A DNA stretch of 43,420 bases from an uncultured Eubacterium sp. (GCA_945920185.1 CAMEJP010000009.1:1-43420), one strand, 5' to 3'. Counted from the stretch's first letter, positions 14,855-24,894 are shown. The notes: generated from the sequence alone by a model not told the origin. Numbers and translations: made by a program.

Positions 14855-15892
14855 ATGAGTTTGTTAGAATACAGCGGTCTTACCGCAAAAGTGCGTGCAA
14901 TGTCAGGAAAGCTCATTACAAAAGAGGATTATAAAAATCTTGAAGCACTCACAAGCGTCGATGAGTTTGCCGCTTATCTTGGCGACACGAAAGAATATGG
15001 CGAACTTTTTTCAAAGTATGATACCCATTCTCTTCACAGAGATAACATAGAAGAACTTTTAAGGCTGTCTTCCTATGAGAATTTTACAAGGCTCTACGCA
15101 TTTTCAGGTAAAACTCAGCGGCGTTTCCTTGATCTTTATGTAATAAGATATGAGGTTTCAATACTTAAAACTTTACTTCGCCACCTTTATAATCCGGATA
15201 CCGTAAATACGGACATCTCACTTTTCAGAGATTTTTTCCTGAAATTTTCAGGAATAGATATAGTTCTTTTAAATGACTGTGCTTCATTTAGCGAACTTAT
15301 TGACAATCTTTACGGTTCAAGATTTTACAACGTATTAAAGAAAGTTGAAGCACTCGAAAATCCGACTCTTTTTGATTACGAGATGCAGCTTGACTTATAC
15401 TATTTTACACAGATTTGGAAATATAAGGACAAATATATCAAGGGTCAGGACCTTCAGATTGTAACAAACAACTACGGTCAGAAAATAGACTGGCTCAACA
15501 TACGCTGGATATACCGTTCCAAACGGTTTTATCACTTGACGCCTGATAAGATATACAACCTTATCATTCCCGTAAACCATAAACTTAAACGGCAGGAGCT
15601 TTCAAAGCTTGTAAATGCTGAAAGTCTTGAAGATTTTTATGCCGTGCTTGCAAAAACCTGCTATGGCAATAAGCTGTCACAACTTAAAGATACACATCTT
15701 GAAGATATATACTTTAAAGTTCAGGAGCAGATTAACACCTCAGACAGCAAAAAGAACCCTTATTCCGTTGCCATCATTGACTACTATCTTTACAGAAAGG
15801 AACAGGAAATACGAAAACTCACCGTTCTTCTTGAATGTATAAGATATGGTCTTGACAACACCAACATAGACCGCTATTTGGAAAACAGCTGA
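14855..15892 (+). CDS. V-type ATPase subunit C
   Basis: The 345-residue, all-helical protein matches subunit C (NtpC; subunit d of eukaryotic V-ATPase), the socket joining the central shaft to the membrane ring. The early segment LTAKVRAMSGKLITKEDY and later Y-rich helices such as LLRHLYNPDTVNTD and the closing LLECIRYGLD are family-like. It starts 4 bases after the previous stop without a clear ribosome-binding site, which implies translational coupling. Its place before subunit I differs from the Enterococcus order (F-I-K-E-C-G-A-B-D). Confidence 0.88.
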   Translation: MSLLEYSGLTAKVRAMSGKLITKEDYKNLEALTSVDEFAAYLGDTKEYGELFSKYDTHSLHRDNIEELLRLSSYENFTRLYAFSGKTQRRFLDLYVIRYEVSILKTLLRHLYNPDTVNTDISLFRDFFLKFSGIDIVLLNDCASFSELIDNLYGSRFYNVLKKVEALENPTLFDYEMQLDLYYFTQIWKYKDKYIKGQDLQIVTNNYGQKIDWLNIRWIYRSKRFYHLTPDKIYNLIIPVNHKLKRQELSKLVNAESLEDFYAVLAKTCYGNKLSQLKDTHLEDIYFKVQEQINTSDSKKNPYSVAIIDYYLYRKEQEIRKLTVLLECIRYGLDNTNIDRYLENS

Positions 15893-15920
15893 CGCTTTTG
15901 ATTGGAGATTGGAGAAAAAT

Positions 15921-17861
15921 ATGATAGACAAAATGCAATTCATCAGCCTCACAGGTCCAAGGGAGGATTTTGACAGAGTGATTGACTGCTACATTTCCAA
16001 GTATGATATTCAGCTTGAAAACGCTATGTCAGAACTCAAAAACGTCAAACATCTGCGTCCCTTTACAGAGCCCAATCCTTATAAGGACCTTTTTTCACAG
16101 GGAAAAGAATATCTTAATGCCATATCGGTTCCCTACAAAAAAGCAGATACCGATATGGATATCAAAGAGGCAGTAAAGACCGTAACCTCTTTTGCGACGG
16201 ATTACGATACCTATCACGCAGAAAAAGAAAAGGCAGAGGAAGACAAAGCCAAAATACTTGCTCTGCTTGATATTGCGGAAAATTTCAAGGACTTCCACTA
16301 CAGCCTTGATAAGCTTGAAAGTTTTAAATTCATCCGCTACCGTTTCGGCAGAATGCCGATTGAATTTTACAACAAATTTCAAAAATATGTCTACAATGAC
16401 TTAGACACCATATTTACATTATGCAAAACCGACAAGGAATATGCCTGGGGTGTATATATGGCACCTGCAAAGCTTTTTGAAAAGATTGATGCCGTATTTG
16501 CCTCGCTTCATTTTGAAGAGGCAGAGCTTCCAAAAGAACTTCACGGTACGCCGGAAGAAGCCATCGCAGGTTTAAAGACTGCTCTTGACGGACTTGAAGC
16601 CAGGCTTGAGACTCTTGACCGGACTTTCAAAGATACCGTAAGCAGCAGGACTGACGCACTTCTAAGCGCCACGAGAAAACTTGAAACCGTATCCTCTAAC
16701 TTTGAATTAAGAAAGTTTGCCGCATGTACAGGAAATGCAGAGGATAATTTCAGCGGATTTTTCATACTTTGCGGATGGCTTTCAAAAGCAGACGCAAAAA
16801 GACTTAAGGAAGCCACCGAAAAGGACGGCAAAGTATTTTGTGTATTTGAAGATTACCAGTCAGGCGATTTCTTTGTTCCGCCTACCAAATTAAAAAATGC
16901 ACGTATCTTTAAGCCTTTTGAAATGTATGTAAGAATGTATGGTGTTCCAAACTACAACGAATTTGATCCTACCGTATTTGTGGCACTGACATATTCATTT
17001 ATCTTCGGAGCCATGTTTGGTGATGTCGGACAGGGAATACTCCTATTTATAGGCGGTATGCTTTTGTATCGCATAAAGAAAATGAATCTTGCTGCCATCG
17101 TGGCAACAGCAGGCATATTTTCTACCATATTCGGCTTCCTTTTCGGAAGCATATTTGGATTTGAAGACATTATAAAGCCATTATGGCTACGTCCGATATC
17201 AAATATGACAAACGTACCGTTTATCGGAAAACTGAATACCGTATTCGTGTTTGCCATAGGCTTTGGTATGCTTCTTGTTCTTCTTACAATGATATTAAAT
17301 GTCATAAACGGTCTCAGAGCCGGTGATTACGAACGTTCACTCTTTGACACTAACGGTATAGCAGGACTTGTGTTCTACGGTTCAGTAGTGTTATGTGCAG
17401 CACTCTTTATGGCAAAAAAGCCTCTCCCTGCCACCATAGTCCTCTTGGTGATGTTCGTACTGCCGCTTATAATAATTGCATTTAAAGAGCCTTTGACGCA
17501 TCTTATAACGAAACGCAAAAGTACTGCCAAAACTTCTGTGGGAATGTTTATAACACAGAGCTTTTTCGAGCTTTTTGAAGTACTTTTAAGTTATTTTTCA
17601 AACACGCTCTCCTTTGTCCGTATCGGTGCCTTCGCAGTAAGCCATGCGGCAATGATGGAGGTAGTGCTTATGCTTGCCGGAGCAGAAAACGGAGGAACAG
17701 GAAATATAATTGTAATTATACTTGGTAATCTCTTCGTATGCGGTATGGAAGGTCTTATCGTAGGCATTCAGGTACTGCGTCTTGAGTACTATGAACTGTT
17801 CAGCCGCTTTTACAAAGGAAACGGCAGGGAGTTTACTCCTACAATAGCCAAAAAACAATAA
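15921..17861 (+). CDS. V-type ATPase subunit I (membrane stator, a-subunit homologue)
   Basis: This 646-residue protein forms the ion path next to the rotating ring. Residues 1-320 are soluble and helical and bind the peripheral stalks. From about 345 on there are seven to eight membrane helices. Conserved family marks are FGAMFGDVGQG near 361-371 and SFVRIGAFAVSHAAMM, in which Arg567 is the expected essential arginine facing the ring glutamate. The frame opens at a TTG (15909), but ATG 15921 has GGAG six bases upstream. It follows subunit C by 28 bases. The gap carries ACGCTTTTGATTGGAG, a degenerate form of the start-site motif. Confidence 0.93.
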   Translation: MIDKMQFISLTGPREDFDRVIDCYISKYDIQLENAMSELKNVKHLRPFTEPNPYKDLFSQGKEYLNAISVPYKKADTDMDIKEAVKTVTSFATDYDTYHAEKEKAEEDKAKILALLDIAENFKDFHYSLDKLESFKFIRYRFGRMPIEFYNKFQKYVYNDLDTIFTLCKTDKEYAWGVYMAPAKLFEKIDAVFASLHFEEAELPKELHGTPEEAIAGLKTALDGLEARLETLDRTFKDTVSSRTDALLSATRKLETVSSNFELRKFAACTGNAEDNFSGFFILCGWLSKADAKRLKEATEKDGKVFCVFEDYQSGDFFVPPTKLKNARIFKPFEMYVRMYGVPNYNEFDPTVFVALTYSFIFGAMFGDVGQGILLFIGGMLLYRIKKMNLAAIVATAGIFSTIFGFLFGSIFGFEDIIKPLWLRPISNMTNVPFIGKLNTVFVFAIGFGMLLVLLTMILNVINGLRAGDYERSLFDTNGIAGLVFYGSVVLCAALFMAKKPLPATIVLLVMFVLPLIIIAFKEPLTHLITKRKSTAKTSVGMFITQSFFELFEVLLSYFSNTLSFVRIGAFAVSHAAMMEVVLMLAGAENGGTGNIIVIILGNLFVCGMEGLIVGIQVLRLEYYELFSRFYKGNGREFTPTIAKKQ

Positions 17862-17889
17862 ATTCAAGATATGCGACGCGTATTTAAGC

Positions 17890-17901
17890 AACGCTTCAGA
17901 A
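17890..17901 (+). repeat. AACGCTTCAGAA start-site motif, copy 3
   Basis: One base different from copies 1, 2 and 5, again running into TGGAGG and ending 11 bases before the ATG (17913) of subunit K. Confidence 0.5.
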
Positions 17902-17912
17902 TGGAGGAAATT

Positions 17913-18350
17913 ATGACAACATTAGTTAAAATCACATTGGCAATCGCACTCATTTTAAGTATTTTTGTACCTTTTACGGCATTTCTCATGGGCAAGAAGA
18001 CAAAGAGCCGTTATAAGAAGACTTTAGCCGTAAACACATTTCTTTTCTTCGGAACACTTATTATAGCAAACATTCTTATGTACAACGGAGATGTATATGC
18101 TGCTGAAACAGCTGCTTCAAATGCTTCCGGCATCGCTACAGGTCTCGGATATATAGCTGCTGCTATGGTTACAGGTCTTTCATGTATCGGCGGCGGTATT
18201 GCCGTTGCAAGTGCAGCCAGTGCAGCCCTCGGTGCCATAAGCGAAGATTCAAGTCTTCTTGGTAAGTCACTTATCTTTGTTGGTCTTGCAGAAGGTGTTG
18301 CCCTTTACGGACTTATCATTTCATTTATGATACTCGGTAAGCTTGGCTAA
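17913..18350 (+). CDS. V-type ATPase subunit K (c-ring proteolipid)
   Basis: The 145-residue membrane protein forms the rotating ring. It has four helices: 5-27 and 40-57, then a Gly/Ala-rich pair at about 78-108 and 117-143. The ion-binding glutamate is Glu127 in FVGLAEGVALYG. The first helix pair has no carboxylate, so each subunit brings one site per four helices, and the segment VYAAE at 61-65 between the pairs looks like a degenerated cleavage site. The longer frame from 17871 is rejected because ATG 17913 has GGAGG five bases before it. Whether the ring carries protons or sodium cannot be decided from this sequence. Confidence 0.92.
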   Translation: MTTLVKITLAIALILSIFVPFTAFLMGKKTKSRYKKTLAVNTFLFFGTLIIANILMYNGDVYAAETAASNASGIATGLGYIAAAMVTGLSCIGGGIAVASAASAALGAISEDSSLLGKSLIFVGLAEGVALYGLIISFMILGKLG

Positions 18351-18408
18351 AAATATGAATTTCGGCTCTGTACCAAAATGTAACAGCATTGAAAGTGAGG
18401 CACTGTTT

Positions 18409-18717
18409 ATGCAGATGTATGTTATCAGCGACAATGTGGATACCTGCACTGGTATGCGCCTTGCAGGTATTGACGGCATAGTAATACATGAAAGGGAAGC
18501 TCTTAAGGAAGAATTTGATGAGCTTTTAAAAAATAAGGACATCGGAATAATCCTTATAACAGAAAAATTAAGCCACGACTTTTCTGACATAGTAAACAGC
18601 ATAAAACTCAGCTGTCAGACGCCTCTTATCGTAGAAATTCCCGACCGTCACGGTACCGGAAGAAAAGCTGATTTTATCACGGCTTATGTCAATGAGGCAA
18701 TAGGTCTTAAACTATAA
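18409..18717 (+). CDS. V-type ATPase subunit F (central shaft)
   Basis: A 102-residue alpha/beta protein matching subunit F (NtpG), which sits at the base of subunit D in the central shaft. The typical N-terminus MYVISDNVDTCTGMRLAGI and the ILITEKL segment near 58-64 are present, followed by the closing IPDRHG element. The frame is open from 18343, overlapping subunit K, but ATG 18409 gives the normal family length and has GAGG eight bases upstream. Gap of 58 bases after subunit K. Confidence 0.88.
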   Translation: MQMYVISDNVDTCTGMRLAGIDGIVIHEREALKEEFDELLKNKDIGIILITEKLSHDFSDIVNSIKLSCQTPLIVEIPDRHGTGRKADFITAYVNEAIGLKL

Positions 18718-18735
18718 AAAAGAGAAGGTGAACTA

Positions 18736-19323
18736 ATGACCACTGACGAAAAATTGCAGCATTTTCTTGATACCTGCCTTGAGGACGCAAACGCTCAAAG
18801 CCAGGAAATGCTTTCAAAATATGAAGCATTTGCCGAAGAAGAGTTTAAATCCCACAAGGAAAAACTGGAAAAAGATGCCGCTTATATGATAAAAGCCGAA
18901 ACTTTAAGGCTTACAAGAGAGAATAACAAAAAGCTCTCAAAACAGCAGTTTGAACTTATGCATGAATTTTCTTCAAGAAACGAAGAGCTTAAAGATATGC
19001 TTTTCGTAGAAGTAAAGGATATGCTTGAAGAATATATGGCAGGTTCAGCCTATATAAAACTCCTCACGGAGCAGATTAAAGAGGCAAAGGCATTTGCTAA
19101 AGGTGCCAACGTCATCGTATACCTTGACCCAGCAGACGAAAAGAATGCCAGAAGTCTTGAGATAATTACAGGTGTGTCCGTAAAAATCGACGAAAAGAGC
19201 TTCGGCGGCGGCACCAAAATATATATTCCTTCACGAAACATACTGATTGACAATTCATTTGACACAAAACTTTCCAGAATAAGAGCCGGATTCTCCTTTA
19301 ATGCAAAAGGCTTGGGAAAGTAG
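18736..19323 (+). CDS. V-type ATPase subunit E (peripheral stalk)
   Basis: A 195-residue protein with a long charged helix over residues 1-100 (coiled coil with the G/H subunit) and a compact alpha/beta C-terminal domain, about 105-195, that docks on the catalytic head. The C-terminal FGGG-x-KIYIPSRNI-x-IDNSFDTKL segment is typical of bacterial subunit E. AGAAGGTGA precedes the ATG. It lies 18 bases after subunit F and 9 before subunit A. Confidence 0.9.
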   Translation: MTTDEKLQHFLDTCLEDANAQSQEMLSKYEAFAEEEFKSHKEKLEKDAAYMIKAETLRLTRENNKKLSKQQFELMHEFSSRNEELKDMLFVEVKDMLEEYMAGSAYIKLLTEQIKEAKAFAKGANVIVYLDPADEKNARSLEIITGVSVKIDEKSFGGGTKIYIPSRNILIDNSFDTKLSRIRAGFSFNAKGLGK

Positions 19324-19332
19324 GGAGGCATC

Positions 19333-21099
19333 ATGAAAAACACAGGTATTATATACAGCATTAACGGTCCTGTCGTCACCATCAAAGGGCCCACTTCATT
19401 TAAGATGTCAGAAATGGTATATGTGGGAAATGAACATCTTGTAGGTGAAGTCATAGGTCTTTCCGGCACACAGACCACCATACAGGTTTTTGAAGAGACC
19501 ACAGGTCTTCGCCCAGGCGAAACCGTTGAGGGTACAGGTGCGCCTATATCCGTCACTCTCGGTCCCGGCATCATAACAAATATATTTGACGGAATTGAAC
19601 GTCCTCTTTCACTTATCGCAAAGGACAGCAAAGAATTTATAAACCGCGGAGTAAGCGTGAATTCGCTTGACACCTCTAAGCTTTGGAGCACGCATATGAC
19701 AATTTCTGTCGGCGATTATCTTTACGGAGGATTCATTATAGCAGAAGTTCCCGAAACTCCGGGCGTACTCCACAAAGTAATGGTACCTCCTGATGTAGAG
19801 GGAACCGTTATAAGCGTGGTACCTGACGGAGAATATACCATCGAGGACACTCTTGCCGTTATCCAGCTTAAAAACGGAAACGAATACAATCTAAAAATGT
19901 CACAGCGCTGGCCTATCCGTGTTCCGCGTCCGGTAAAGAAGCGTTTTCATGCCTGCGAGCCGCTTGTAACGGGACAGCGTATACTTGATACGCTCTTTCC
20001 TATCGCAAAAGGCGGAACCGCAGCCATTCCCGGAGGCTTCGGAACAGGAAAAACCATGTCTCAGCACCAGATTGCAAAATGGTCAAATGCGGATATTATC
20101 ATATATATCGGATGCGGTGAACGTGGAAATGAGATGACTCAGGTTCTCGAAGATTTTTCAAAGCTTACTGACCCAAGAAGCGGTAATCCTTTGATGGACA
20201 GAACCACACTTATAGCCAACACCTCAAATATGCCCGTTGCTGCCAGAGAAGCAAGCATTTATACAGGAATTACCCTTGCCGAATATTACCGCGATATGGG
20301 CTATGATGTTGCCATTATGGCAGATTCCACATCACGTTGGGCAGAAGCTTTAAGAGAGCTTTCAGGACGTCTTGAAGAAATGCCTGCCGAAGAAGGATTT
20401 CCGGCATACCTTGCGTCGCGCCTCAGTGCCTTTTACGAGCGTGCATGCATGGCAGAAACTCTTTCAGGAAATGAAGGCAGCGTCTCCATAATCGGTGCCG
20501 TATCTCCTCAGGGCGGTGATTTTTCCGAGCCTGTAACACAGAATACAAAACGTTTTGTAAGGTGTTTTTGGGGTCTTGACAAATCTCTTGCATATGCAAG
20601 ACATTTTCCTGCCATACACTGGCTCACAAGCTACAGCGAGTATGTAAACGACCTTGCACCATGGTATGCACAAAATGTTGCTAAGAACTTCATAAGCTGC
20701 CGTAACCGCTTTATTTCAATACTCACGCAGGAAAGCAGCCTTATGGAAATAGTAAAACTTATCGGAAGTGATGTTCTCCCTGATGACCAGAAGCTGACGC
20801 TTGAAATCGCAAGGGTCATAAGACTCGGATTTTTACAGCAGAATGCCTTTCATCCTGACGACACCTGTGTCCCACTTGAAAAGCAGCTTAAAATGATGGA
20901 GATAATTCTTTATCTCTATGACCGTTCAAAAGAACTTATCGCCATGAATATGCCTATGTCGGTGCTTAAGTCGGAAAATATATTTGAGAAAATAATCTCC
21001 ATAAAATATGATATTCCTAACGATAAACTTGAAATGTTTGATGATTACTATAAACTTGTTGATGAATTTTACAACAGGGTTATGGAAAGGAATGGTTAA
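19333..21099 (+). CDS. atpA: V-type ATPase catalytic subunit A
   Basis: The 588-residue catalytic subunit, three per complex, hydrolyses or makes ATP in the cytoplasmic head. The N-terminal beta barrel (1-75) is followed by the bulge region specific to A subunits (about 115-190), then the nucleotide-binding domain with the P-loop GGFGTGKT at 234-241 (Lys240). The Walker B strand is in [19 protein letters not shown], and a helical C-terminal domain follows. The order barrel, bulge, P-loop separates it from F-type beta subunits. AGGGAGG lies just before the ATG. The stop is two bases before the subunit B start. The genes are called atpA/B/D in many V/A-type operons and ntp in Enterococcus. Confidence 0.96.
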   Translation: MKNTGIIYSINGPVVTIKGPTSFKMSEMVYVGNEHLVGEVIGLSGTQTTIQVFEETTGLRPGETVEGTGAPISVTLGPGIITNIFDGIERPLSLIAKDSKEFINRGVSVNSLDTSKLWSTHMTISVGDYLYGGFIIAEVPETPGVLHKVMVPPDVEGTVISVVPDGEYTIEDTLAVIQLKNGNEYNLKMSQRWPIRVPRPVKKRFHACEPLVTGQRILDTLFPIAKGGTAAIPGGFGTGKTMSQHQIAKWSNADIIIYIGCGERGNEMTQVLEDFSKLTDPRSGNPLMDRTTLIANTSNMPVAAREASIYTGITLAEYYRDMGYDVAIMADSTSRWAEALRELSGRLEEMPAEEGFPAYLASRLSAFYERACMAETLSGNEGSVSIIGAVSPQGGDFSEPVTQNTKRFVRCFWGLDKSLAYARHFPAIHWLTSYSEYVNDLAPWYAQNVAKNFISCRNRFISILTQESSLMEIVKLIGSDVLPDDQKLTLEIARVIRLGFLQQNAFHPDDTCVPLEKQLKMMEIILYLYDRSKELIAMNMPMSVLKSENIFEKIISIKYDIPNDKLEMFDDYYKLVDEFYNRVMERNG

Positions 21100-21101
21100 A
21101 A

Positions 21102-22478
21102 ATGGCTATTGAATATACAGGTCTCAGTGAAATAAACGGTCCCCTCGTGGCCATTGAGGGAGTACTCGGTGCTTCCTATGAAGAAATTGTAGAAATAAAC
21201 GTAGACAACAAAGAAACCAAGCTCGGACGTATTATCACAATAAATGATGACAAGGCAGTGGTTCAGGTATTCGGCGGTACGGAAAATATGTCCCTTACCA
21301 ACACCAAAACACGCCTTACGGGTCATCCTCTTGAATTTGGTCTCTCGCCTGACATACTCGGACGTACCTTTAACGGTATAGGTAAGCCGATAGACGGATT
21401 GGGGCCTATCGAGGCAAATTTGTACCGTGACGTAAACGGTAAACCTCTCAATCCTGTCATGAGAGAATATCCGCGTAACTATATAAGGACAGGAATATCC
21501 GCAATAGACGGGCTTACAACTCTTATACGAGGTCAGAAACTTCCGATATTTTCGGGAAACGGTCTTCCACATGACGAGCTTGCCGCACAAATTGTAAAGC
21601 AGGCATCACTAGGTGATAACACTGACGAAAAATTTGCCGTCGTATTTGCGGCAATGGGAGTAAAGCATGACGTAGCCGACTTCTTTAAGAGAACATTTGA
21701 AGAAAGTAACGTATCAGACCATGTATGTATGTTCTTAAACCTTGCAAATGACCCCGTTGTCGAGCGTCTCATAACTCCAAAGGTAGCGCTTACCGCTGCC
21801 GAATATCTCGCCTTTGAAAAGGGTATGCACATACTCGTAATTCTTACGGATATGACCTCATTTGCCGAGGCAATGCGTGAGGTATCATCTTCAAAAGGTG
21901 AAATACCTTCAAGAAAAGGTTACCCGGGATATCTTTATAGCGAATTTGCCACCATTTATGAGCGCGCCGGCATAGTTAAAGGCAAGCCCGGTTCTGTTAC
22001 TCAGATACCGATACTTACCATGCCAAATGACGATATAACACATCCTATTCCCGACCTTACAGGCTATATTACCGAAGGTCAGATAGTACTTGACAGAAAC
22101 CTTCACAGCCAAAACATTTATCCTCCGATAAATGTTCTGCCGTCTCTTTCACGTCTTATGAAGGACGGTATCGGTGAGGGATACACAAGAGAAGACCATC
22201 AGGACGTGGCAAACCAGCTCTTTTCAGCCTACGCTAAAGTAGGTGAGGCACGTTCACTGGCTTCCGTTATAGGTGAGGATGAACTTTCGCCTACCGACAA
22301 AATGTACCTTACCTTCGGAAAGGCATTTGAAGAGGAGTTTGTCGGTCAGGGTGACATGGAAAACAGAAGTATCATTGACACCCTTGATACAGGTTGGAGA
22401 CTTCTTCATCTGCTTCCCCGCAACGAGCTTGACAGAATTAACACTAAGATACTTGACAAATATTATCCTGAAACTTAA
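21102..22478 (+). CDS. atpB: V-type ATPase regulatory subunit B
   Basis: The 458-residue non-catalytic partner of subunit A, alternating with it in the hexamer. It has the nucleotide-binding fold but no P-loop lysine: the equivalent region reads [15 protein letters not shown] (about 146-160), as in B subunits. Other family marks are [24 protein letters not shown], and [11 protein letters not shown]. The ribosome-binding site AAAGGAA lies inside the end of subunit A, so the two are translated in step. Confidence 0.96.
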   Translation: MAIEYTGLSEINGPLVAIEGVLGASYEEIVEINVDNKETKLGRIITINDDKAVVQVFGGTENMSLTNTKTRLTGHPLEFGLSPDILGRTFNGIGKPIDGLGPIEANLYRDVNGKPLNPVMREYPRNYIRTGISAIDGLTTLIRGQKLPIFSGNGLPHDELAAQIVKQASLGDNTDEKFAVVFAAMGVKHDVADFFKRTFEESNVSDHVCMFLNLANDPVVERLITPKVALTAAEYLAFEKGMHILVILTDMTSFAEAMREVSSSKGEIPSRKGYPGYLYSEFATIYERAGIVKGKPGSVTQIPILTMPNDDITHPIPDLTGYITEGQIVLDRNLHSQNIYPPINVLPSLSRLMKDGIGEGYTREDHQDVANQLFSAYAKVGEARSLASVIGEDELSPTDKMYLTFGKAFEEEFVGQGDMENRSIIDTLDTGWRLLHLLPRNELDRINTKILDKYYPET

Positions 22479-22514
22479 CACATATTTATTACGTTATCGG
22501 AACGGAGCTTTATT

Positions 22515-23126
22515 ATGAATCCAAATGAATTTCCTACAAAGGGTAACTTAATACTGGCAAAAAATTCCCTGAAACTTGCAAAGCAGGGCTACGAGCTTAT
22601 GGATAAAAAGCAAAATATTCTTGTCAAAGAACTTATGGAACTTATCGACAAGGCTTCTTCCATTCAGTCAGAGATAGACACTACCTTCCGCAGTGCCTAT
22701 GCAGCACTGCAGGAGGCTAATATCAAAATGGGCATAAGAAATGTTTCCGACATTTCCCATGCCATTCCTCTTGACAACTCTATACGTATCAAAACACGAA
22801 GCATTATGGGAGCAGAAATTCCTCTTGTAACAGGCGGCGAGGAAATGAAACCGGCTTACGCATATTACAGTGCCAACGAATCTCTTGATGTGGCACGTGA
22901 AGAATTTGACAAGGTAAAACGCCTTACCCTGGAACTTGCCGGAGTTGAAAACAGTGCCTACCGTCTGGCGTCAAGCATCAATAAAACAAGAAAGCGTGCC
23001 AACGCCCTCAAAAACATTACCATTCCTCATTTTACCGAGCTGTCCGCATCAATCGCAAACGCTCTTGAAGAAAAGGAACGTGAGGAGTTCACACGCCTTA
23101 AGGTCATAAAGAGCAGAAAAGGATGA
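22515..23126 (+). CDS. atpD: V-type ATPase subunit D (central shaft)
   Basis: The 203-residue protein is two long antiparallel helices that form the rotor shaft inside the A3B3 head. The start (FPTKGNLILAKNSLKLAKQGYELMDKKQNIL) and the later TRKRANALKNI segment match the D family. CGGAG lies 7 bases before the ATG. It is the last gene of the operon. It converges with the spoVA operon only 10 bases away, and no clear hairpin terminator is visible in that gap. Confidence 0.94.
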   Translation: MNPNEFPTKGNLILAKNSLKLAKQGYELMDKKQNILVKELMELIDKASSIQSEIDTTFRSAYAALQEANIKMGIRNVSDISHAIPLDNSIRIKTRSIMGAEIPLVTGGEEMKPAYAYYSANESLDVAREEFDKVKRLTLELAGVENSAYRLASSINKTRKRANALKNITIPHFTELSASIANALEEKEREEFTRLKVIKSRKG

Positions 23127-23135
23127 TACTGCCCT

Positions 23136-23492
23136 TTACGGTTTCATCTTCGGTTTAAATATCAGACTGGCTATATATCCAAACACAAGTGCCGCGCTGC
23201 AGCCTACCGCTCCTGCTTTAAATCCGCCCATAAAGAGTCCGAGAAAGCCGTTTTCATCCACAGCTTCCTTTACGCCCTTTATAAGCGTATTTCCAAAGCC
23301 GATAAGCGGAACGCTGGCACCGCAGCCTGCAAAATCAATAAGAGGCTGATACCAGCCAAACAGCCCCAGTATGCTTCCAAGAACAACCAGAATAACCATA
23401 ATTCTTCCCGGCATCAGCTTCGTAGTTTCCATCAGAACCTGAACCAGCGCACATATTATTCCGCCAACCAAAAATGCCCATATATAATCCAT
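23136..23492 (-). CDS. spoVAE: stage V sporulation protein AE (SpoVAE)
   Basis: A 118-residue membrane protein with three to four helices and the Gly-rich loop DFAGCGASVPLIGFGNTL (about 52-69), which it shares with the related SpoVAC. SpoVA proteins form a channel in the spore inner membrane for calcium-dipicolinate uptake in sporulation and release in germination. ATG 23492 has GAGGG in place. The longer frame to 23549 overlaps the spoVAD 3' end and is rejected. It is the last gene of the operon. Confidence 0.92.
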   Translation of the reverse strand: MDYIWAFLVGGIICALVQVLMETTKLMPGRIMVILVVLGSILGLFGWYQPLIDFAGCGASVPLIGFGNTLIKGVKEAVDENGFLGLFMGGFKAGAVGCSAALVFGYIASLIFKPKMKP

Positions 23493-23535
23493 ATTTTTCC
23501 CTCGCATTTCCTTCCAATTATTGCACGCAGCACTT

Positions 23536-24555
23536 CTATTCATCTGCATGCTCTATAACCACTCCGTGTGCTATTCCGGGTACGCTCTTGCCTTCGTTAT
23601 AGCTTACAGGCGACAAAAGTGCTCCTGTCGGAACAAACAGCACCCTTTTCCATTGTCCGCTGTTTAACTGCCTCATGATATAGGCGTTAAACGTAACCGC
23701 ACTGCAGCCGCAGCCGCTTCCGCCTGCATGAGTATCCTGAAGTTCCTCCGTAAATATCTCTATGCCGCAGTCCATATGTCTGTCCCTTATATCAATATTT
23801 TTTTTCATAAGCAAATCGCAAAGAATTGTGTGTCCGACGCTTCCCAAATCACCCGTGATTATCTTATCATAATAGTCAGGCTCAACATTAAAATCCCTCA
23901 GATTAGCCTCTATCGTATCTGCCGCAGCAGGTGCCATACAGGCGCCCATATTCATCGAATCCTTAACACCGTAATCAACTATCCTGCCAGTTGTTACACC
24001 TTTTATACGGACATTATAATTTCCCTTGCTTCTGCTTACTATGGCACTTCCTGCACCTGTCACCGTATAAGTGGCAGCCAGTGGTCTTTGATTACCGTAT
24101 CCCAAAGGGAATCTGAACTGCTTTTCTGCACTGGCAAAATGGCTTGACGCCATAGCTACGGCATTTTCACAATATCCGGCCGCAACACACATAGCCGATA
24201 GCGAAAGACCCTCTCCATAGGTGGAACACGCTCCGTAAAGTCCAAACAGAGGCACTTCAAAATCAGCCACGCCAAATGACGTCGCTATAAGCTGACCGAG
24301 CAGATCTCCTGAAAATATATACCTTATGTCAGAAACAGGCATTTCGCTCTTGGCAAGAAGAGTTTCCAACGAATTTTTCTGTAGAAAACTCTCAGCCTCC
24401 TCCCACGACTTGCATCCACACATTCCCTCTTCAAAAACCCTGTCAAAAAATTGCCCTAAAGGTCCTTCTCCCTCCTTTTTTCCTACTACACTGGCACACT
24501 CATAAATATACGGTGCTTCCTTAAATTTCAAACTTTGCCTACCAACAATACTCAT
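23536..24555 (-). CDS. spoVAD: stage V sporulation protein AD (SpoVAD)
   Basis: A 339-residue thiolase-fold protein that in Bacillus binds dipicolinic acid on the inside of the spore membrane as part of the SpoVA channel. Typical stretches are FSGDLLGQ, LYGACSTYGEGLSL (with Cys in the thiolase-like position), TGAGSAIVS and GGSGCGCSAV. ATG 24555 is chosen because GGAG lies six bases upstream. The frame is open four codons further. It follows an unknown 105-residue gene instead of following spoVAC directly as in Bacillus. Confidence 0.94.
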   Translation of the reverse strand: MSIVGRQSLKFKEAPYIYECASVVGKKEGEGPLGQFFDRVFEEGMCGCKSWEEAESFLQKNSLETLLAKSEMPVSDIRYIFSGDLLGQLIATSFGVADFEVPLFGLYGACSTYGEGLSLSAMCVAAGYCENAVAMASSHFASAEKQFRFPLGYGNQRPLAATYTVTGAGSAIVSRSKGNYNVRIKGVTTGRIVDYGVKDSMNMGACMAPAAADTIEANLRDFNVEPDYYDKIITGDLGSVGHTILCDLLMKKNIDIRDRHMDCGIEIFTEELQDTHAGGSGCGCSAVTFNAYIMRQLNSGQWKRVLFVPTGALLSPVSYNEGKSVPGIAHGVVIEHADE

Positions 24556-24576
24556 ACTACACTCCATTCTATTTCA

Positions 24577-24894
24577 TTACGCTGCGTCAAGCGTTATTCT
24601 TATATTTGCATACGGTCCTATCGCTTTCTCATTGCCTAAATATCCGTACACTATGGTCCAGCAGCCTGCTCCTACTTTTCCCTCAATGTCAAATCTTTCC
24701 TCGCACACGTCGAGAATTTTTTCAAAACGCAGCCTGTTATTTTCGTCATAAACCGCTACCACGCCTCCGGCATATCTCAAATCACTATATTCAAAATGAA
24801 GACGCGCACCTTCAAAGCTTTGTGGAATATCCACCGGTATTTTTACAATATTTGAAGCATTATCTGCCATATTTATTATCATTTCTTTTCTCAT
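24577..24894 (-). CDS. unrecognised 105-residue protein inside the spoVA operon
   Basis: I do not recognise this protein. It is soluble, acidic and beta-rich, with no signal peptide or membrane helix, and reads like one small beta-sandwich domain: charged strands such as ARLHFEYSDLRYAGG (about 31-45), a VAVYDENNRLRFEKIL hairpin, and a closing YANIRITLDAA strand. It lies between spoVAC and spoVAD, with 21 bases to spoVAD and 144 bases from spoVAC. A TATAAT (24926-24931, minus) upstream with a poor -35 could give it an extra promoter. ATG 24894 is favoured, with GGAA 9 bases upstream; a GTG at 24903 is also in frame. Position suggests forespore expression and a link to dipicolinate transport, but that is inference. 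Confidence 0.72.
   Translation of the reverse strand: MRKEMIINMADNASNIVKIPVDIPQSFEGARLHFEYSDLRYAGGVVAVYDENNRLRFEKILDVCEERFDIEGKVGAGCWTIVYGYLGNEKAIGPYANIRITLDAA

Noticed and set aside
19050-19691. 213-codon minus-strand ORF opposite atpE/atpA
   Set aside because: It lies wholly antisense to clear V-ATPase genes, and its composition follows from their third-codon pattern. No ribosome-binding site or family resemblance.
21096-21590. 164-codon minus-strand ORF opposite the start of atpB
   Set aside because: Antisense shadow of a strongly conserved gene.
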